Assembly: GCA_947494145.1 (NCBI GenBank)
Contig: CANLTZ010000005.1
Span: forward strand, 1-64,000
From: an uncultured Jannaschia sp.
GTDB taxonomy: Bacteria > Pseudomonadota > Alphaproteobacteria > Rhodobacterales > Rhodobacteraceae
Length of the DNA stretch: 64,000 nucleotides
Direction of reading: 5' to 3'
Shown here: piece by piece, positions 14,129 through 24,695 of the stretch
Layout: every line of letters starts with the position of its first letter
Numbering within the stretch: position 1 is the stretch's first letter
Notes under the pieces: model-generated
Told to the model about the DNA's origin: nothing
The model's input: the letters and a program-made list of their open reading frames with translations, nothing else
Database searches by the model: none
Program-made: the position numbers and the translations under genes

Positions 14129-15310
14129 ATGCGCCGTCTCGCTCTAATACTCGCCCTGCTTCCTGCCGCTTGCGTTGCCCAGACCTGGGAATGGGGGTCG
14201 CGCAACACCGACTTCCCACCGGCTTTTCCCCAACAATTCCGTGCGCCCCTGGCCGATAGCAGCGTGGCCTTGCAGACGCGGGTGCTGGCTGATGGGTTGG
14301 AACACCCTTGGGGCATCGCCACCCTCCCCGACGATGCGGGTTGGCTGGTAACGGAACGGCCGGGCCGGCTGCGGCACCTGGCCCCTGACGGCACGCTTTC
14401 CGCCCCCATTCAGGGCACACCGGACGTTGTGGCTGCCCGCCAGGGTGGGCTGCTGGACGTGACGCTGGCGCCCGATTTCGCCCAGTCCCGCGTCATTTTC
14501 CTGACCTATGCCAAACCCGTGGATGGTGGCTCGGCCACAGCGGCGGCGCGCATGGTGTTGTCCGATGAGCTGACCCGCGTGGTCGATGTCCGCGACATCT
14601 TCGTGCAGACGCCTGCAAGCCGGAACCCCATGCATTTCGGCAGCCGCTTGGTGTTTCTTGCCGATGGCACCGTCGCCATCACAACAGGCGAGCACTTTTC
14701 CCGATCCGAACGGGTCTTTGCCCAAGATCTGGACAAAACCTATGGCAAGGTGGTCCGCGTGACGGCTGAAGGCGCTGTTCCATCAGACAACCCCTTCGTG
14801 GACCAGGCGGGGGCGGAGCCCTCCATCTGGTCACTGGGTCATCGCAACATCCAGGGTGCCGCAGTCGACGCATCTGGCACGCTTTGGACCATCGAACACG
14901 GGCCAGCCGGCGGGGATGAGCTTAACCGGCCCCAAGGGGGTCTGAACTACGGCTGGCCCGTCATCAGCTATGGGCGCAACTACAACACATCCGCCGTAGG
15001 GTCCGGCGCGGCGGTTCGCGACGGGATGGAACAGCCCGTCTATTTCTGGGACCCGGTGATTGCGCCAGGCGGGATGGCCTTCCATTCCGGCAGCGCCTTT
15101 GGTGACTGGAACGGAGACATCTTGGCCGGGTCGCTCAACCCCGGGGGCGTCGTGCGCCTGTCGCTGGACGGACAAGGCCGCGTGGCGGAGGAAGAACGCC
15201 TGCTGACCGATCTAGGCCGCATCCGTGACGTGGAAGTCCAACCGGACGGATCCTTCATCGTGTTGACGGACTTTTCCGACGGGCAAGTCATCCATGTGAC
15301 GCCAGGTTGA
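14129..15310 (+). CDS. PQQ-dependent sugar (aldose) dehydrogenase, YliI-like
   Basis: 393 residues with a secretory signal (MRRLALILALLPAACVAQ). The six-bladed propeller of the soluble glucose dehydrogenase family is shown by GLEHPWGIA, ERPGRLR, GGLLDVTLAPDF, SLGHRNIQG, EHGPAGGDELN and GLNYGWP, covering the PQQ and calcium-binding loops. It would oxidise aldose sugars in the periplasm and pass electrons to the respiratory chain. GGAG lies upstream of the start. A lipoprotein reading of the PAAC segment is possible but its residues are not a good lipobox. No PQQ biosynthesis gene is in the window, so the cofactor source cannot be judged. Confidence 0.88.
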   Translation: MRRLALILALLPAACVAQTWEWGSRNTDFPPAFPQQFRAPLADSSVALQTRVLADGLEHPWGIATLPDDAGWLVTERPGRLRHLAPDGTLSAPIQGTPDVVAARQGGLLDVTLAPDFAQSRVIFLTYAKPVDGGSATAAARMVLSDELTRVVDVRDIFVQTPASRNPMHFGSRLVFLADGTVAITTGEHFSRSERVFAQDLDKTYGKVVRVTAEGAVPSDNPFVDQAGAEPSIWSLGHRNIQGAAVDASGTLWTIEHGPAGGDELNRPQGGLNYGWPVISYGRNYNTSAVGSGAAVRDGMEQPVYFWDPVIAPGGMAFHSGSAFGDWNGDILAGSLNPGGVVRLSLDGQGRVAEEERLLTDLGRIRDVEVQPDGSFIVLTDFSDGQVIHVTPG

Positions 15311-15333
15311 AAAACGACTGACAACCCGTTGAA

Positions 15334-15359
15334 AAAGGGCGCCCCATGGGGCGCCCTTT
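15334..15359. terminator. Bidirectional terminator
   Basis: A 26-base perfect palindrome running AAAGGGCGCCCC / GGGGCGCCCTTT around a central AT lies between two convergent genes. T-runs occur at both ends, so it can serve the sugar dehydrogenase on the plus strand and the flotillin gene on the minus strand. Confidence 0.85.
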
Positions 15360-15361
15360 GA

Positions 15362-17008
15362 TCATTCAGCGGCTTTGATCTGCTCGGGCGTGTCGTCTTC
15401 GCCAACCTCATCCGCAGCGTCCTTTCGACCGTCCGTAAGGTCAAGGCCCGTCAGCCCCTGCTCCATGGAAAGGCCGAGTTCTTCCCCAAGCTTGCGAAGC
15501 GCGGGCATCTGCACGGCCATCCCCATGATGGAGTCGAGCGCTTGATTCACCACGGGCTTGCCATCGCCATTGGCGGCGGTGCCGGGACCGCCCTGCCCCA
15601 GGCCACCGACTTGGTGGATGCGGATCGAGTCGATCTTTTCGGCAGGCTTGACCATTTGTTCGACGATGCCGGGCATGGCCTCCAGCCGGGCCAGTTGCAG
15701 CTTCATCTGGATGATCTCGTCCGACAACGCGTTTTCAGCGGCGACGATCTTTTCGCGGCCCTGGGCTTCGGCCAACATGTCGGCCTTCTTCGCCTCGGCG
15801 CGGATCGTAACCGCGTCGGCTTCGGCACGGGCCTCTTCCCGGCGGGCTTCGGCGTGGTCGGTTGCCGCATCCTTTTCGGCCTGGGCGGCCAAGCGAATGC
15901 GGGTGGCTTCGCGTTCCGCTTCGCGCGCGGCTTCGATCAGGGCGATGCGCTTCGTCCGCTCCGCCTGCTCGACCGAGCGCGCGGTTTCGATCTGCTCCCG
16001 CGCCTTTTCGGCCTCCGCTCGGGCAGCGTCAGCCGACGCACGGGCGCGGCTTTCTTCTTCGGACTTCTGATTGACGATGATCTGGCGTTCTTGCTCCGCC
16101 ACTTCCAAAGCGCGGTCGCGGTCGATTTCCGCAGCACGAATGGCCTGCTCACGGATCACCCGCGCAGCCTCCTTCTCACGCATCGAATCTTCGCGCCGAC
16201 GGGCCAGTTCGGCTTCCTGCGCGGCTTCCAACGTCTCCAACTCCTGGGTCTGAGCGATCTGCGCGGCCTTCTCGTCGCGCTCAATCTCCAGGCTGCGCTT
16301 GGCCGCCTCCAAGGCAGATTGCTTCACCGACATTTCGGCCTCAGCATCGATCTGCGCCCGCTCCTTCTTGGACGTCGCGATTACCTCGGCCAGCTTGCGC
16401 ATCCCCACGGCGTTGAACGCGTTGTTTTCATCAAGCGCATCGAAGGGCGTCTGGTCCAGCGCCGTCAGCGACACCGATTCCAGCCCCAGACCATTTTTCA
16501 GCAGGTCTTCCGTCACCGCATTCTGCACCTCTTGGACAAAGTCCGAGCGGTTTTCGTGCAGTTCATCCATGGTCATCTGGGCCGCCACGGCGCGCAAGCC
16601 GTCGATCAGCTTGCCTTCGATCATGTCGCGAAGCTGGTCGACATAGAACGTCCGGTCGCCCAGCGTCTGCGCCGCCCGGCTGATGCCTTCTTCGGTCGGC
16701 GCGACCGATACGTAGAATTCCACGCCCACATCGACGCGCATGCGGTCTTTGGTGATGAGCGCCGCTTCGGCGGTTCGGCTGACCTCCAGGCGGAGAGTTT
16801 TCATGTTGACCGGCGCGACTTCGTGAAACAGCGGCAAGACGATTGCACCGCCGTCGACAATCACCGTCTTGCCGCCAAGACCCGTTCGCACCAAGGCCAC
16901 TTCGCGCGTTGTCCGCTTGTAGAGCCGCGCGGTGACCAGGCCGACAAAAACCAAAAAGGCCAGAATGATAGCGGGAAGAATGAAGAATTCAGGAAGAGCG
17001 TTCGGCAT
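15362..17008 (-). CDS. yqiK: Flotillin family (YqiK-like) membrane protein
   Basis: 548 residues from the ATG at 17008. One N-terminal membrane helix (about 8-30) precedes a Band 7/SPFH domain (about 35-190). Then comes a long Ala/Glu/Arg-rich coiled coil (about 210-430) with heptad-like EAER and AEAE repeats, and a C-terminal flotillin region ending in an acidic tail. Flotillins scaffold membrane microdomains and are usually encoded with a NfeD/YqiJ-type OB-fold protein, which is the gene directly upstream (gap 16 bases). The pair probably forms an oligomeric membrane platform. Its weak ribosome binding site fits translation coupled to the upstream gene. Confidence 0.88.
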   Translation of the reverse strand: MPNALPEFFILPAIILAFLVFVGLVTARLYKRTTREVALVRTGLGGKTVIVDGGAIVLPLFHEVAPVNMKTLRLEVSRTAEAALITKDRMRVDVGVEFYVSVAPTEEGISRAAQTLGDRTFYVDQLRDMIEGKLIDGLRAVAAQMTMDELHENRSDFVQEVQNAVTEDLLKNGLGLESVSLTALDQTPFDALDENNAFNAVGMRKLAEVIATSKKERAQIDAEAEMSVKQSALEAAKRSLEIERDEKAAQIAQTQELETLEAAQEAELARRREDSMREKEAARVIREQAIRAAEIDRDRALEVAEQERQIIVNQKSEEESRARASADAARAEAEKAREQIETARSVEQAERTKRIALIEAAREAEREATRIRLAAQAEKDAATDHAEARREEARAEADAVTIRAEAKKADMLAEAQGREKIVAAENALSDEIIQMKLQLARLEAMPGIVEQMVKPAEKIDSIRIHQVGGLGQGGPGTAANGDGKPVVNQALDSIMGMAVQMPALRKLGEELGLSMEQGLTGLDLTDGRKDAADEVGEDDTPEQIKAAE

Positions 17009-17024
17009 GGTCGAGCCTTTCAAA

Positions 17025-17699
17025 TCAGTCGAGGGGAACGATGCGGAGTTCGGCCGCGCGGTGGTCCCAAATGGTCAGAACCTCGGCCCCGCGGGAGATT
17101 TCGTCATTATCGCGGAAGGGCTCCGCACGGACGTAGTGAGAATTGCCGTAGCGGTCGCTGACACGCAATTCGGCTGGTCGGCCGCGGCGACTTGTGCCTT
17201 GGGTGACCACACCGCGGCGGCGGGCCAGGTTGCGCACATTTTGCGCAGCGGTTTCGGTGCGCGGGATGGCGCGGGCGAAGAAGCCAGCAAAGCTACGCGT
17301 GAAGGCCAAGGCTGCGAAGGCGGCCACGGGCACAACCAGCCACAGGGGAAATGGGCCCGCAAGTTGCAGCCCGATGCCGGTGCCGCCAAACCCCGTCAGC
17401 AGGCCCGCAAACCATATGAGGAATGGAACATGGCCGAAGCCGGTCCAGCCCATACCGACGGGCTGAGGTGCGGCCACGTCGGCCATTTCCAATTCGGCCA
17501 CGTCGATTTCGCCTAGTTCCAACGCCTCGATCTCGGGCACGTCCAATTCGGGCACGTCGAAATCGACATCTGGCCCGTCGGGTTCGGAAATGAGGCTAGC
17601 GCCAACCAGAAGGGCGATAACTTCCAGTAAAAGCAGGCCACCCAAGACAAGGATGGCCGTCGTGAACGGAGCGAAGTCGGACGAAAACAGAGCGGTCAA
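17025..17699 (-). CDS. yqiJ: YqiJ-like OB-fold membrane protein (flotillin partner)
   Basis: 224 residues. There are three hydrophobic segments (about 13-36, 86-110 and 116-138). Between the first and second is an acidic loop rich in Asp/Glu/Val/Pro. The C-terminal OB-fold-like domain (about 150-222) contains RRGVVTQGTSRRGRPAELRV and YVRAEPF. The start is a TTG at 17699, chosen because GAGGAG lies directly upstream and there is no suitable ATG before the first membrane helix. YqiJ/NfeD-type proteins pair with flotillins in membrane assemblies. The gene precedes the flotillin gene in an apparent two-gene operon. Confidence 0.82.
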   Translation of the reverse strand: MTALFSSDFAPFTTAILVLGGLLLLEVIALLVGASLISEPDGPDVDFDVPELDVPEIEALELGEIDVAELEMADVAAPQPVGMGWTGFGHVPFLIWFAGLLTGFGGTGIGLQLAGPFPLWLVVPVAAFAALAFTRSFAGFFARAIPRTETAAQNVRNLARRRGVVTQGTSRRGRPAELRVSDRYGNSHYVRAEPFRDNDEISRGAEVLTIWDHRAAELRIVPLD

Positions 17700-17828
17700 C
17701 GGGTCTCCTCAAGAAAAGCCGGGCGACAGGTGTCGTCCGGGGAAAAATAGGGCGTTGATGTCAGAATAGGCGCTTGCCTGACTACTATGTCGTCATGATG
17801 GCAAGAATTTTCAAGATCCACACAGCAG

Positions 17829-17851
17829 GAAGGCACCGCTTGGGCGCCTTC
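17829..17851 (-). terminator. Hairpin downstream of tig
   Basis: A 9-bp stem with one G-U pair (GAAGGCGCC / GGTGCCTTC on the minus strand) and a 5-base loop lies 36 bases past the tig stop. An outer ACAGC/GCTGT pair can extend it. The T-run is weak. Confidence 0.45.
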
Positions 17852-17886
17852 GAAAGCTGTTCTTTGGCTGCCGCAATGCAGTCTAA

Positions 17887-19212
17887 TCAGACGTCTTCGA
17901 GCTTCTCGACTTCGACCTGCAATTCTTCCTTGGTGACCGTCTTGTCGGTCACTTTGGCACGGCCCAGAATCAAGTCTATCACCTTGTCTTCGAACAGGGG
18001 CGCGCGCAGTTGCTGCTGCGCCTGCGCGTTCTGCTGGATGAACTGGAAGAATTCCCGTTCCTGGCCGGGATACTGACGGGCTTGGGTCATGATGGCCTGA
18101 GTCATCTCGGCATCGGACACCTCAACCCCTTCCTTCTGGCCTAATTCGGCCAGAAGCAGGCCCAGACGGACCCGGCGTTCCGCAAGCTGCATGTGCTCTT
18201 CGGTGGGCTCGATCTTGTCGTGGTCGTGGCCTTGGACGTCGGGGTTTTCTTCATGCCAAAGCTGGTGGGCGATCTGATTGGCCTCAGCCTCGACCAAGCT
18301 GGGGGGCAGATCGAACTTCACAAGATTATCAAGCTGGTCGAGAAGCTGGCGCTTGACCACTTGGCGCGCGGCACCCTGGTATTCGGCAGTCAACCGTTCC
18401 TTGATCTGGTCGGTCAGCGCCTCCAGGCTTTCGGCGCCGAAGGATTTGGCCATGTCGTCGTCAATCTTGGCCTCGGCCGGCTTCTTCACTTCCTTCACCT
18501 TGCACTCAAAGACCGCCGCTTTACCGGCGAGGTTTTCGGCTTGGTATTCTTCCGGGAACGAGACTTCGACGTTCTTTTCGTCGCCCGCTTTCACGCCGAC
18601 CAACTGGTGCTCGAAACCCGGAATGAAGGAGTTGGAACCCAAAACCAGCGGGTAGTCTTCGGCGGCGCCACCCTCGAAGGGTTCATCATCCACCTTGCCG
18701 AGGAAATCGATGACGACCTGGTCGCCATCTTTCGCCTTGCCCTTCTTGGTCTCGAAGGTCTGCGCGTTCTTGGCCAACTCGCCCAGGGCTTCCTGCACGT
18801 CTGCATCTGCAGGCTCGACCACCAAGCGGTTGATTGCGACATCCGAGAAATCGGCCTCCGGGACGTCCGGCAGCGCTTCATATGACAGGGCAACTTCCAC
18901 GTCGTCGCCTTCTTCCCATTCTTGGTTTGTCATTTCGACTTTGGGTTGCATCGCCGGCCGGTCGCCCGACTTCTCAAAATGGTCGGACATGGCGCCGTCG
19001 ATGCTTTCCTGCATCGCTTCGCCCAGCAGGCGCTGGCCAAACTGCTTCTTTAGAAGGGCCATGGGCACCTTGCCCTTGCGGAAGCCCTTCATCTCAATCT
19101 CAGGCTGCGCTTCGGCAAGTTTCTGGTCGACCTTGGCATCCAGATCGGCGGCGGGGACCGTGATGGTATAGCCGCGCTTGAGGCCGTCGTTCAGGGTCTC
19201 GGTCACCTGCAT
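17887..19212 (-). CDS. tig: Trigger factor
   Basis: 441 residues, the usual family length. The N-terminal ribosome-binding domain carries [19 protein letters not shown], matching the GFRxGxxP signature. The peptidyl-prolyl isomerase domain (about 155-245) has [20 protein letters not shown] and PGFEHQLVG. The C-terminal helical chaperone domain continues to the end. It binds at the ribosomal exit tunnel and folds nascent chains. AAGGA lies upstream of the ATG at 19212. It appears monocistronic. Confidence 0.97.
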   Translation of the reverse strand: MQVTETLNDGLKRGYTITVPAADLDAKVDQKLAEAQPEIEMKGFRKGKVPMALLKKQFGQRLLGEAMQESIDGAMSDHFEKSGDRPAMQPKVEMTNQEWEEGDDVEVALSYEALPDVPEADFSDVAINRLVVEPADADVQEALGELAKNAQTFETKKGKAKDGDQVVIDFLGKVDDEPFEGGAAEDYPLVLGSNSFIPGFEHQLVGVKAGDEKNVEVSFPEEYQAENLAGKAAVFECKVKEVKKPAEAKIDDDMAKSFGAESLEALTDQIKERLTAEYQGAARQVVKRQLLDQLDNLVKFDLPPSLVEAEANQIAHQLWHEENPDVQGHDHDKIEPTEEHMQLAERRVRLGLLLAELGQKEGVEVSDAEMTQAIMTQARQYPGQEREFFQFIQQNAQAQQQLRAPLFEDKVIDLILGRAKVTDKTVTKEELQVEVEKLEDV

Positions 19213-19266
19213 GGGTTCATCCTTGTCTGTATATGGACCAGACGGCCCCCTGGCCGCCCATATGCG

Positions 19267-19285
19267 AAAACCCCGCCTTTCGGGG
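19267..19285 (-). terminator. Minus-strand terminator of an unassigned transcript
   Basis: On the minus strand CCCCG-AAAGG-CGGGG is followed by TTTT, just upstream of tig. The nearest minus-strand gene ends at 19502, more than 200 bases earlier, so it either ends that transcript late or ends an independent small RNA. Confidence 0.6.
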
Positions 19286-19476
19286 CCGGGTGGAAATCAC
19301 GGGCTGTCTATGGAGGCGGCGAAGGCGGTGCAAGCGGATTCCCGGCCCACCGCCGCCGGGACTGCGCAAGCCCTGCATAGCGGGCTGCTGCGCATCTGGT
19401 GACCAAGGCCCGCGAACGTGCCGCTAATCGCCGAAATGACCCGCGCCATCGGCAGTGGTCGAATTCTCGCGGGCGC

Positions 19477-19499
19477 GGCGGCGCGGATAACGCGCCGCC
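19477..19499 (-). terminator. Hairpin after the MarR-type regulator gene
   Basis: A perfect 9-bp GC stem (GGCGGCGCG / CGCGCCGCC) with a 5-base loop begins two bases after the regulator's stop codon. It has no T-run, so it may be an mRNA 3' stabiliser or a weak terminator. Confidence 0.5.
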
Positions 19500-19501
19500 A
19501 A

Positions 19502-19999
19502 TCAGTAGATGTAGCGGATCTGGTCGGACCAGTAGCGTTCTACCCGGCGAAGGGTGCTGACGATCTCGACCAGCCCGGCATCGGACAAGACACCAGTATG
19601 GCGAATACCATCGGCATGGCGCCCAAAAAGGGCTTCCACCGAGTCGCGCACGTCGCGACCCTTGGGTGTCAGGCGAACACGCACTGCGCGGCGGTCAATT
19701 TCACAGCGCTGGTGGTGCATATAGCCCATTTCGACCAGCTTCTTGAGATTGTAGCTGACATTGGAGCCCTGGTAATAACCACGGGTCTTCAATTCGCCCG
19801 CCGTCACTTCGTTGTCGCCGATATTGAACAGCAGCAACCCCTGAACGGCATTGATTTCGAGAATGTTCAGACGCTCGAATTCGTCCTTGATAACATCCAG
19901 CAGCAACCTGTGCAGACGTTCGACGAGCGTGAGCGCGTCGAGATAGCCGGACATGAAGTCCGGTTGCTTGCGGGGTTGGAATTTTTCGAGGCGGCTCAT
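19502..19999 (-). CDS. MarR family winged-helix regulator (LdtR-like)
   Basis: 165 residues. The winged helix-turn-helix occupies about 50-125: LEINAVQGLLLFNIGDNEVT, the recognition helix YYQGSNVSYNLKKLVEMGY, and the wing EIDRRAVRVRLTPKGRDV. Its dimerising N- and C-terminal helices end in RRVERYWSDQIRYIY. The pattern, with a YYQGSNVSYN recognition helix, is that of an alphaproteobacterial MarR subgroup that I associate with LdtR, a regulator of cell-wall and stress genes. The assignment to that subgroup is by recollection of the motif. It lies alone, with an AT-rich promoter region upstream at 20000-20110. Confidence 0.8.
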   Translation of the reverse strand: MSRLEKFQPRKQPDFMSGYLDALTLVERLHRLLLDVIKDEFERLNILEINAVQGLLLFNIGDNEVTAGELKTRGYYQGSNVSYNLKKLVEMGYMHHQRCEIDRRAVRVRLTPKGRDVRDSVEALFGRHADGIRHTGVLSDAGLVEIVSTLRRVERYWSDQIRYIY

Positions 20000-20131
20000 C
20001 CGTTAGCACCCTGATCTCACTTTATGGTGCGCTCTCTATGCCGCGAAATTTCCTGATAATTCGTTAAACCTGCGCAATAATTTTTGCCAGTACCGATCAC
20101 GAAAGCAAGAGCGGATCGTTCGGAAAATCGA

Positions 20132-22625
<2,494 letters not shown>

Positions 22626-22629
<4 letters not shown>

Positions 22630-23027
22630 GCACCAGCCTGCCCCCCTATTACTTCCGCGTGAAAGACAATGGCGCGCTGGTTTTCCGTGTCGATGCCGAA
22701 AACCGCCAGCGCAGGTTGGAGTTGGACCAGATCGCCACGATCAACATCAACAACGGCCAAGTGAAACCCCAGGGCGACACCACACTCAGCCCTGAGGATG
22801 AGGCCGCCATTGCCACTTGGATTGAGGCGCGGCGCGCCGAGCTGGCCGCACGCGACTTGGACGACATCCTGCGCACCGTCGACCACCTGAACCTCACCGC
22901 CCATTGGGCACAATCCCGGGCTTCCGAGACGGATCTGGATGCGGTGACCGACCGGCTGCTGCTGGCGATGCATGATCTGCGGACGGTATTGGTTCGGAAA
23001 CGGGCGGATCGTCTTCTTGGCAAGTAG
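22626..23027 (+). CDS. Conserved hypothetical protein
   Basis: 133 residues, start overlapping the EF-hand gene stop by four bases (ATGA). It begins MSTSLPPYYFRVKDNGALVF. It has a beta-rich N-terminal half (about 8-50) that looks like a small domain with DQIATININNGQVKP, then a helical half with HLNLTAHWAQSR. There is no signal peptide and no membrane segment. No known catalytic motif is seen. It resembles short hypothetical proteins that I associate with Rhodobacteraceae. Its position makes it the third gene of the aminotransferase transcript. Confidence 0.68.
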
Positions 23028-23080
23028 ATCGACGCACCCGGTCTCTTGAGCGGCGCGCTAAAGCCCCTAGCTGCGCCAGC

Positions 23081-23659
23081 ATGGACATCACATCAGAGAT
23101 TTCGCGCTGCACCTTGTGCCGTGACCGGTTCGCCGCCACCGCTTCGGCCCATGCACCGCGGCCCGTTGTCTGGTTTCACCCCGGCGCGCGCATTCTCGTT
23201 GCCAGCCAGGCACCAGGCATGCGCGCCCATCAATCCGGCAAGCCGTTCGACGACCCATCTGGCGTGCGCCTGCGGGACTGGATGGGACTGGACGAGGCGA
23301 CGTTCTGGAACCGGGACATGGTGGCCATCATCCCCATGGCCTTCTGCTTTCCCGGCTATGACGCAAACGGAAGCGATATCGCGCCGCCGCGCATTTGTGC
23401 CAAAACCTGGCGCGGCAGGGCCCTCAACCATGCGGGACGCCCGCCCATCACGTTGCTGATCGGGGGCTACGCACAGGACTGGCATCTGGGCCGCGGCAAA
23501 GTTACCGACCGCGTGCGAAATTGGCGCGACCATGCGCCCGGCATCTGGTGCTTGCCCCATCCATCCTGGCGCAATACCGCGTGGCTCAAGAAACATCCCT
23601 GGTTCGCGCGCGAAACGCTCCCCGCTCTGCGCGCCACCATTCAGGAGGCCTTGAAATGA
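23081..23659 (+). CDS. Uracil-DNA glycosylase family protein (atypical)
   Basis: 192 residues. The N-terminal ISRCTLCRDRF has a Cys-x-x-Cys pair. The glycosylase motif 1 region reads SQAPGMRAHQSGKPFDDPSG, similar in layout to the GxAPG...GxPF motif of family 4/5 enzymes but with Asp-Asp where those have Val-Gly. The motif 2 region reads CLPHPSWRN, close to the HPS motif. Only two cysteines are near the N-terminus, so a full iron-sulfur cluster as in families 4 and 5 is doubtful. The stop overlaps the next start by four bases. Confidence 0.78.
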   Translation: MDITSEISRCTLCRDRFAATASAHAPRPVVWFHPGARILVASQAPGMRAHQSGKPFDDPSGVRLRDWMGLDEATFWNRDMVAIIPMAFCFPGYDANGSDIAPPRICAKTWRGRALNHAGRPPITLLIGGYAQDWHLGRGKVTDRVRNWRDHAPGIWCLPHPSWRNTAWLKKHPWFARETLPALRATIQEALK

Positions 23660-24411
23660 CGCCGCTGGACGCCGCCCACCAGGCCGCCGAAGCCTCGGGC
23701 ACGGACGAAGACCGCCTGGCCTTCTGGAACCGCCTAGCCGAAGCAGAGCTGCATCTGCTGCTTGACGGCACCGAGGGGGAGACCGTGCGCCCCAGGCTCT
23801 TTGAGGTGGACGGCGCGCGCTATGCCCTGGCCTTCGATCTGCCCGAGCGGCTGACAGGTTTTGCCGGGGCCGCCGAGACCGCGACCCTGTCCGGCCGCCG
23901 TCTGGCGGGCCTGCTGGCGGGTGAGGGCTTGGGGTTGGGCCTAAACCTGGAAGATGCGCCATCGGCCCAGTTGCTGCCGCCCGGTGCCATGGCTTGGCTG
24001 GCCGAAACCCTGGCCAGTGCCCCGCCCGTGGAAAGCCGCCGAATCGAAGAAGTCACCCCGCCCGGCACCCTGCCAGAAGCGCTCCTGACCGCGCTCGATG
24101 GCAAGCTGCCGCTGGCGGCGGGCGTGGCAGCCTCCGCCTATCTGGCAGGCGCGGTCTATGAGGGCGGTACGCGGGCCCATGTCCTGGCCTTCGTGGATGC
24201 GGTGCCGGGCGCCGAAGACGACCTGGCCCGCGCCATTTCCGAGGCGCTGGTGTTTTCCGGGCTGGAAGCTGGCGCATTGGACGTCACGTTCCTGCGCGCA
24301 TCCCAACCGCTGGCGGCCAGCCTGGCACGCCATGGCCTGCGCATCGACCTGCCCGAACCTGCCCCCACAGGCCGCGTCCGCGACCCCGACGCGCCACCGC
24401 GATTGCGCTAA
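23656..24411 (+). CDS. SseB family protein
   Basis: 251 residues from the ATG at 23656, with AGGAGG upstream and a four-base overlap with the preceding gene. The N-terminal region (about 1-125) fits the SseB N-terminal domain, with HLLLDGTEGETVRPRLFEVD and YALAFDLPERLTGFAG. The C-terminal region (about 130-245) has a repeat of similar character, AHVLAFVDAVPGAEDDLARA. Family members are cytoplasmic and their function is not established; the name comes from a Salmonella gene with no proven link to this one. It is the last gene of the local run. Confidence 0.78.
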   Translation: MTPLDAAHQAAEASGTDEDRLAFWNRLAEAELHLLLDGTEGETVRPRLFEVDGARYALAFDLPERLTGFAGAAETATLSGRRLAGLLAGEGLGLGLNLEDAPSAQLLPPGAMAWLAETLASAPPVESRRIEEVTPPGTLPEALLTALDGKLPLAAGVAASAYLAGAVYEGGTRAHVLAFVDAVPGAEDDLARAISEALVFSGLEAGALDVTFLRASQPLAASLARHGLRIDLPEPAPTGRVRDPDAPPRLR

Positions 24412-24695
24412 AGCGTTGCTCAGACAGGCTACAGCCAGCCCATCCGCACGCCGCTCTTACCGCCAGAGAGATGCACCAAGGCCCCCAAATCATCGGGCGA
24501 AGATCGCGGCCGCACCGCGGCCCACCGACTTGATGACCGTCAAGTCGGCATCGCAGCTACCCCACCGGTCTTTTGTGCCCCTGCTAGAGCGCGATCCTGC
24601 GTAGGAAACTGGCGCCGACCCCGTGTCGCACGTGTCGCACAACCAAGTGCAAGGTCATCGTGACGTGTTTGGATGGCCCCCAAACCCCGCTCGGG
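24412..24695. other. Convergent intergenic region
   Basis: 284 bases between the SseB-like gene and the GSCFA gene on the opposite strand. A perfect 9-bp hairpin is at 24525-24548 (CCGACTTGA, loop TGACCG, TCAAGTCGG) without a T-tract. A tandem 9-base repeat, CGTGTCGCA twice, is at 24622-24639. No gene is seen. Confidence 0.5.

Noticed and set aside
15334-15359. The 26-base palindrome as an attachment or resolution site
   Set aside because: Its position between convergent stops and the flanking T-runs are fully explained by a bidirectional terminator.
15542-17161. 539-codon plus-strand frame antisense to the flotillin gene
   Set aside because: It mirrors the repetitive coiled-coil coding of flotillin; GC-rich codon bias produces long antisense frames. 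No family similarity.
19280-19470. Possible SRP RNA (GGTCACC...GCAGCAGCC on the minus strand)
   Set aside because: The conserved GGAA-type tetraloop and its closing stem are absent, so the resemblance is limited to a few bases.
24622-24639. Tandem 9-base repeat as a regulatory iteron
   Set aside because: Only two copies exist and they lie between convergent genes, so a control role is unlikely.
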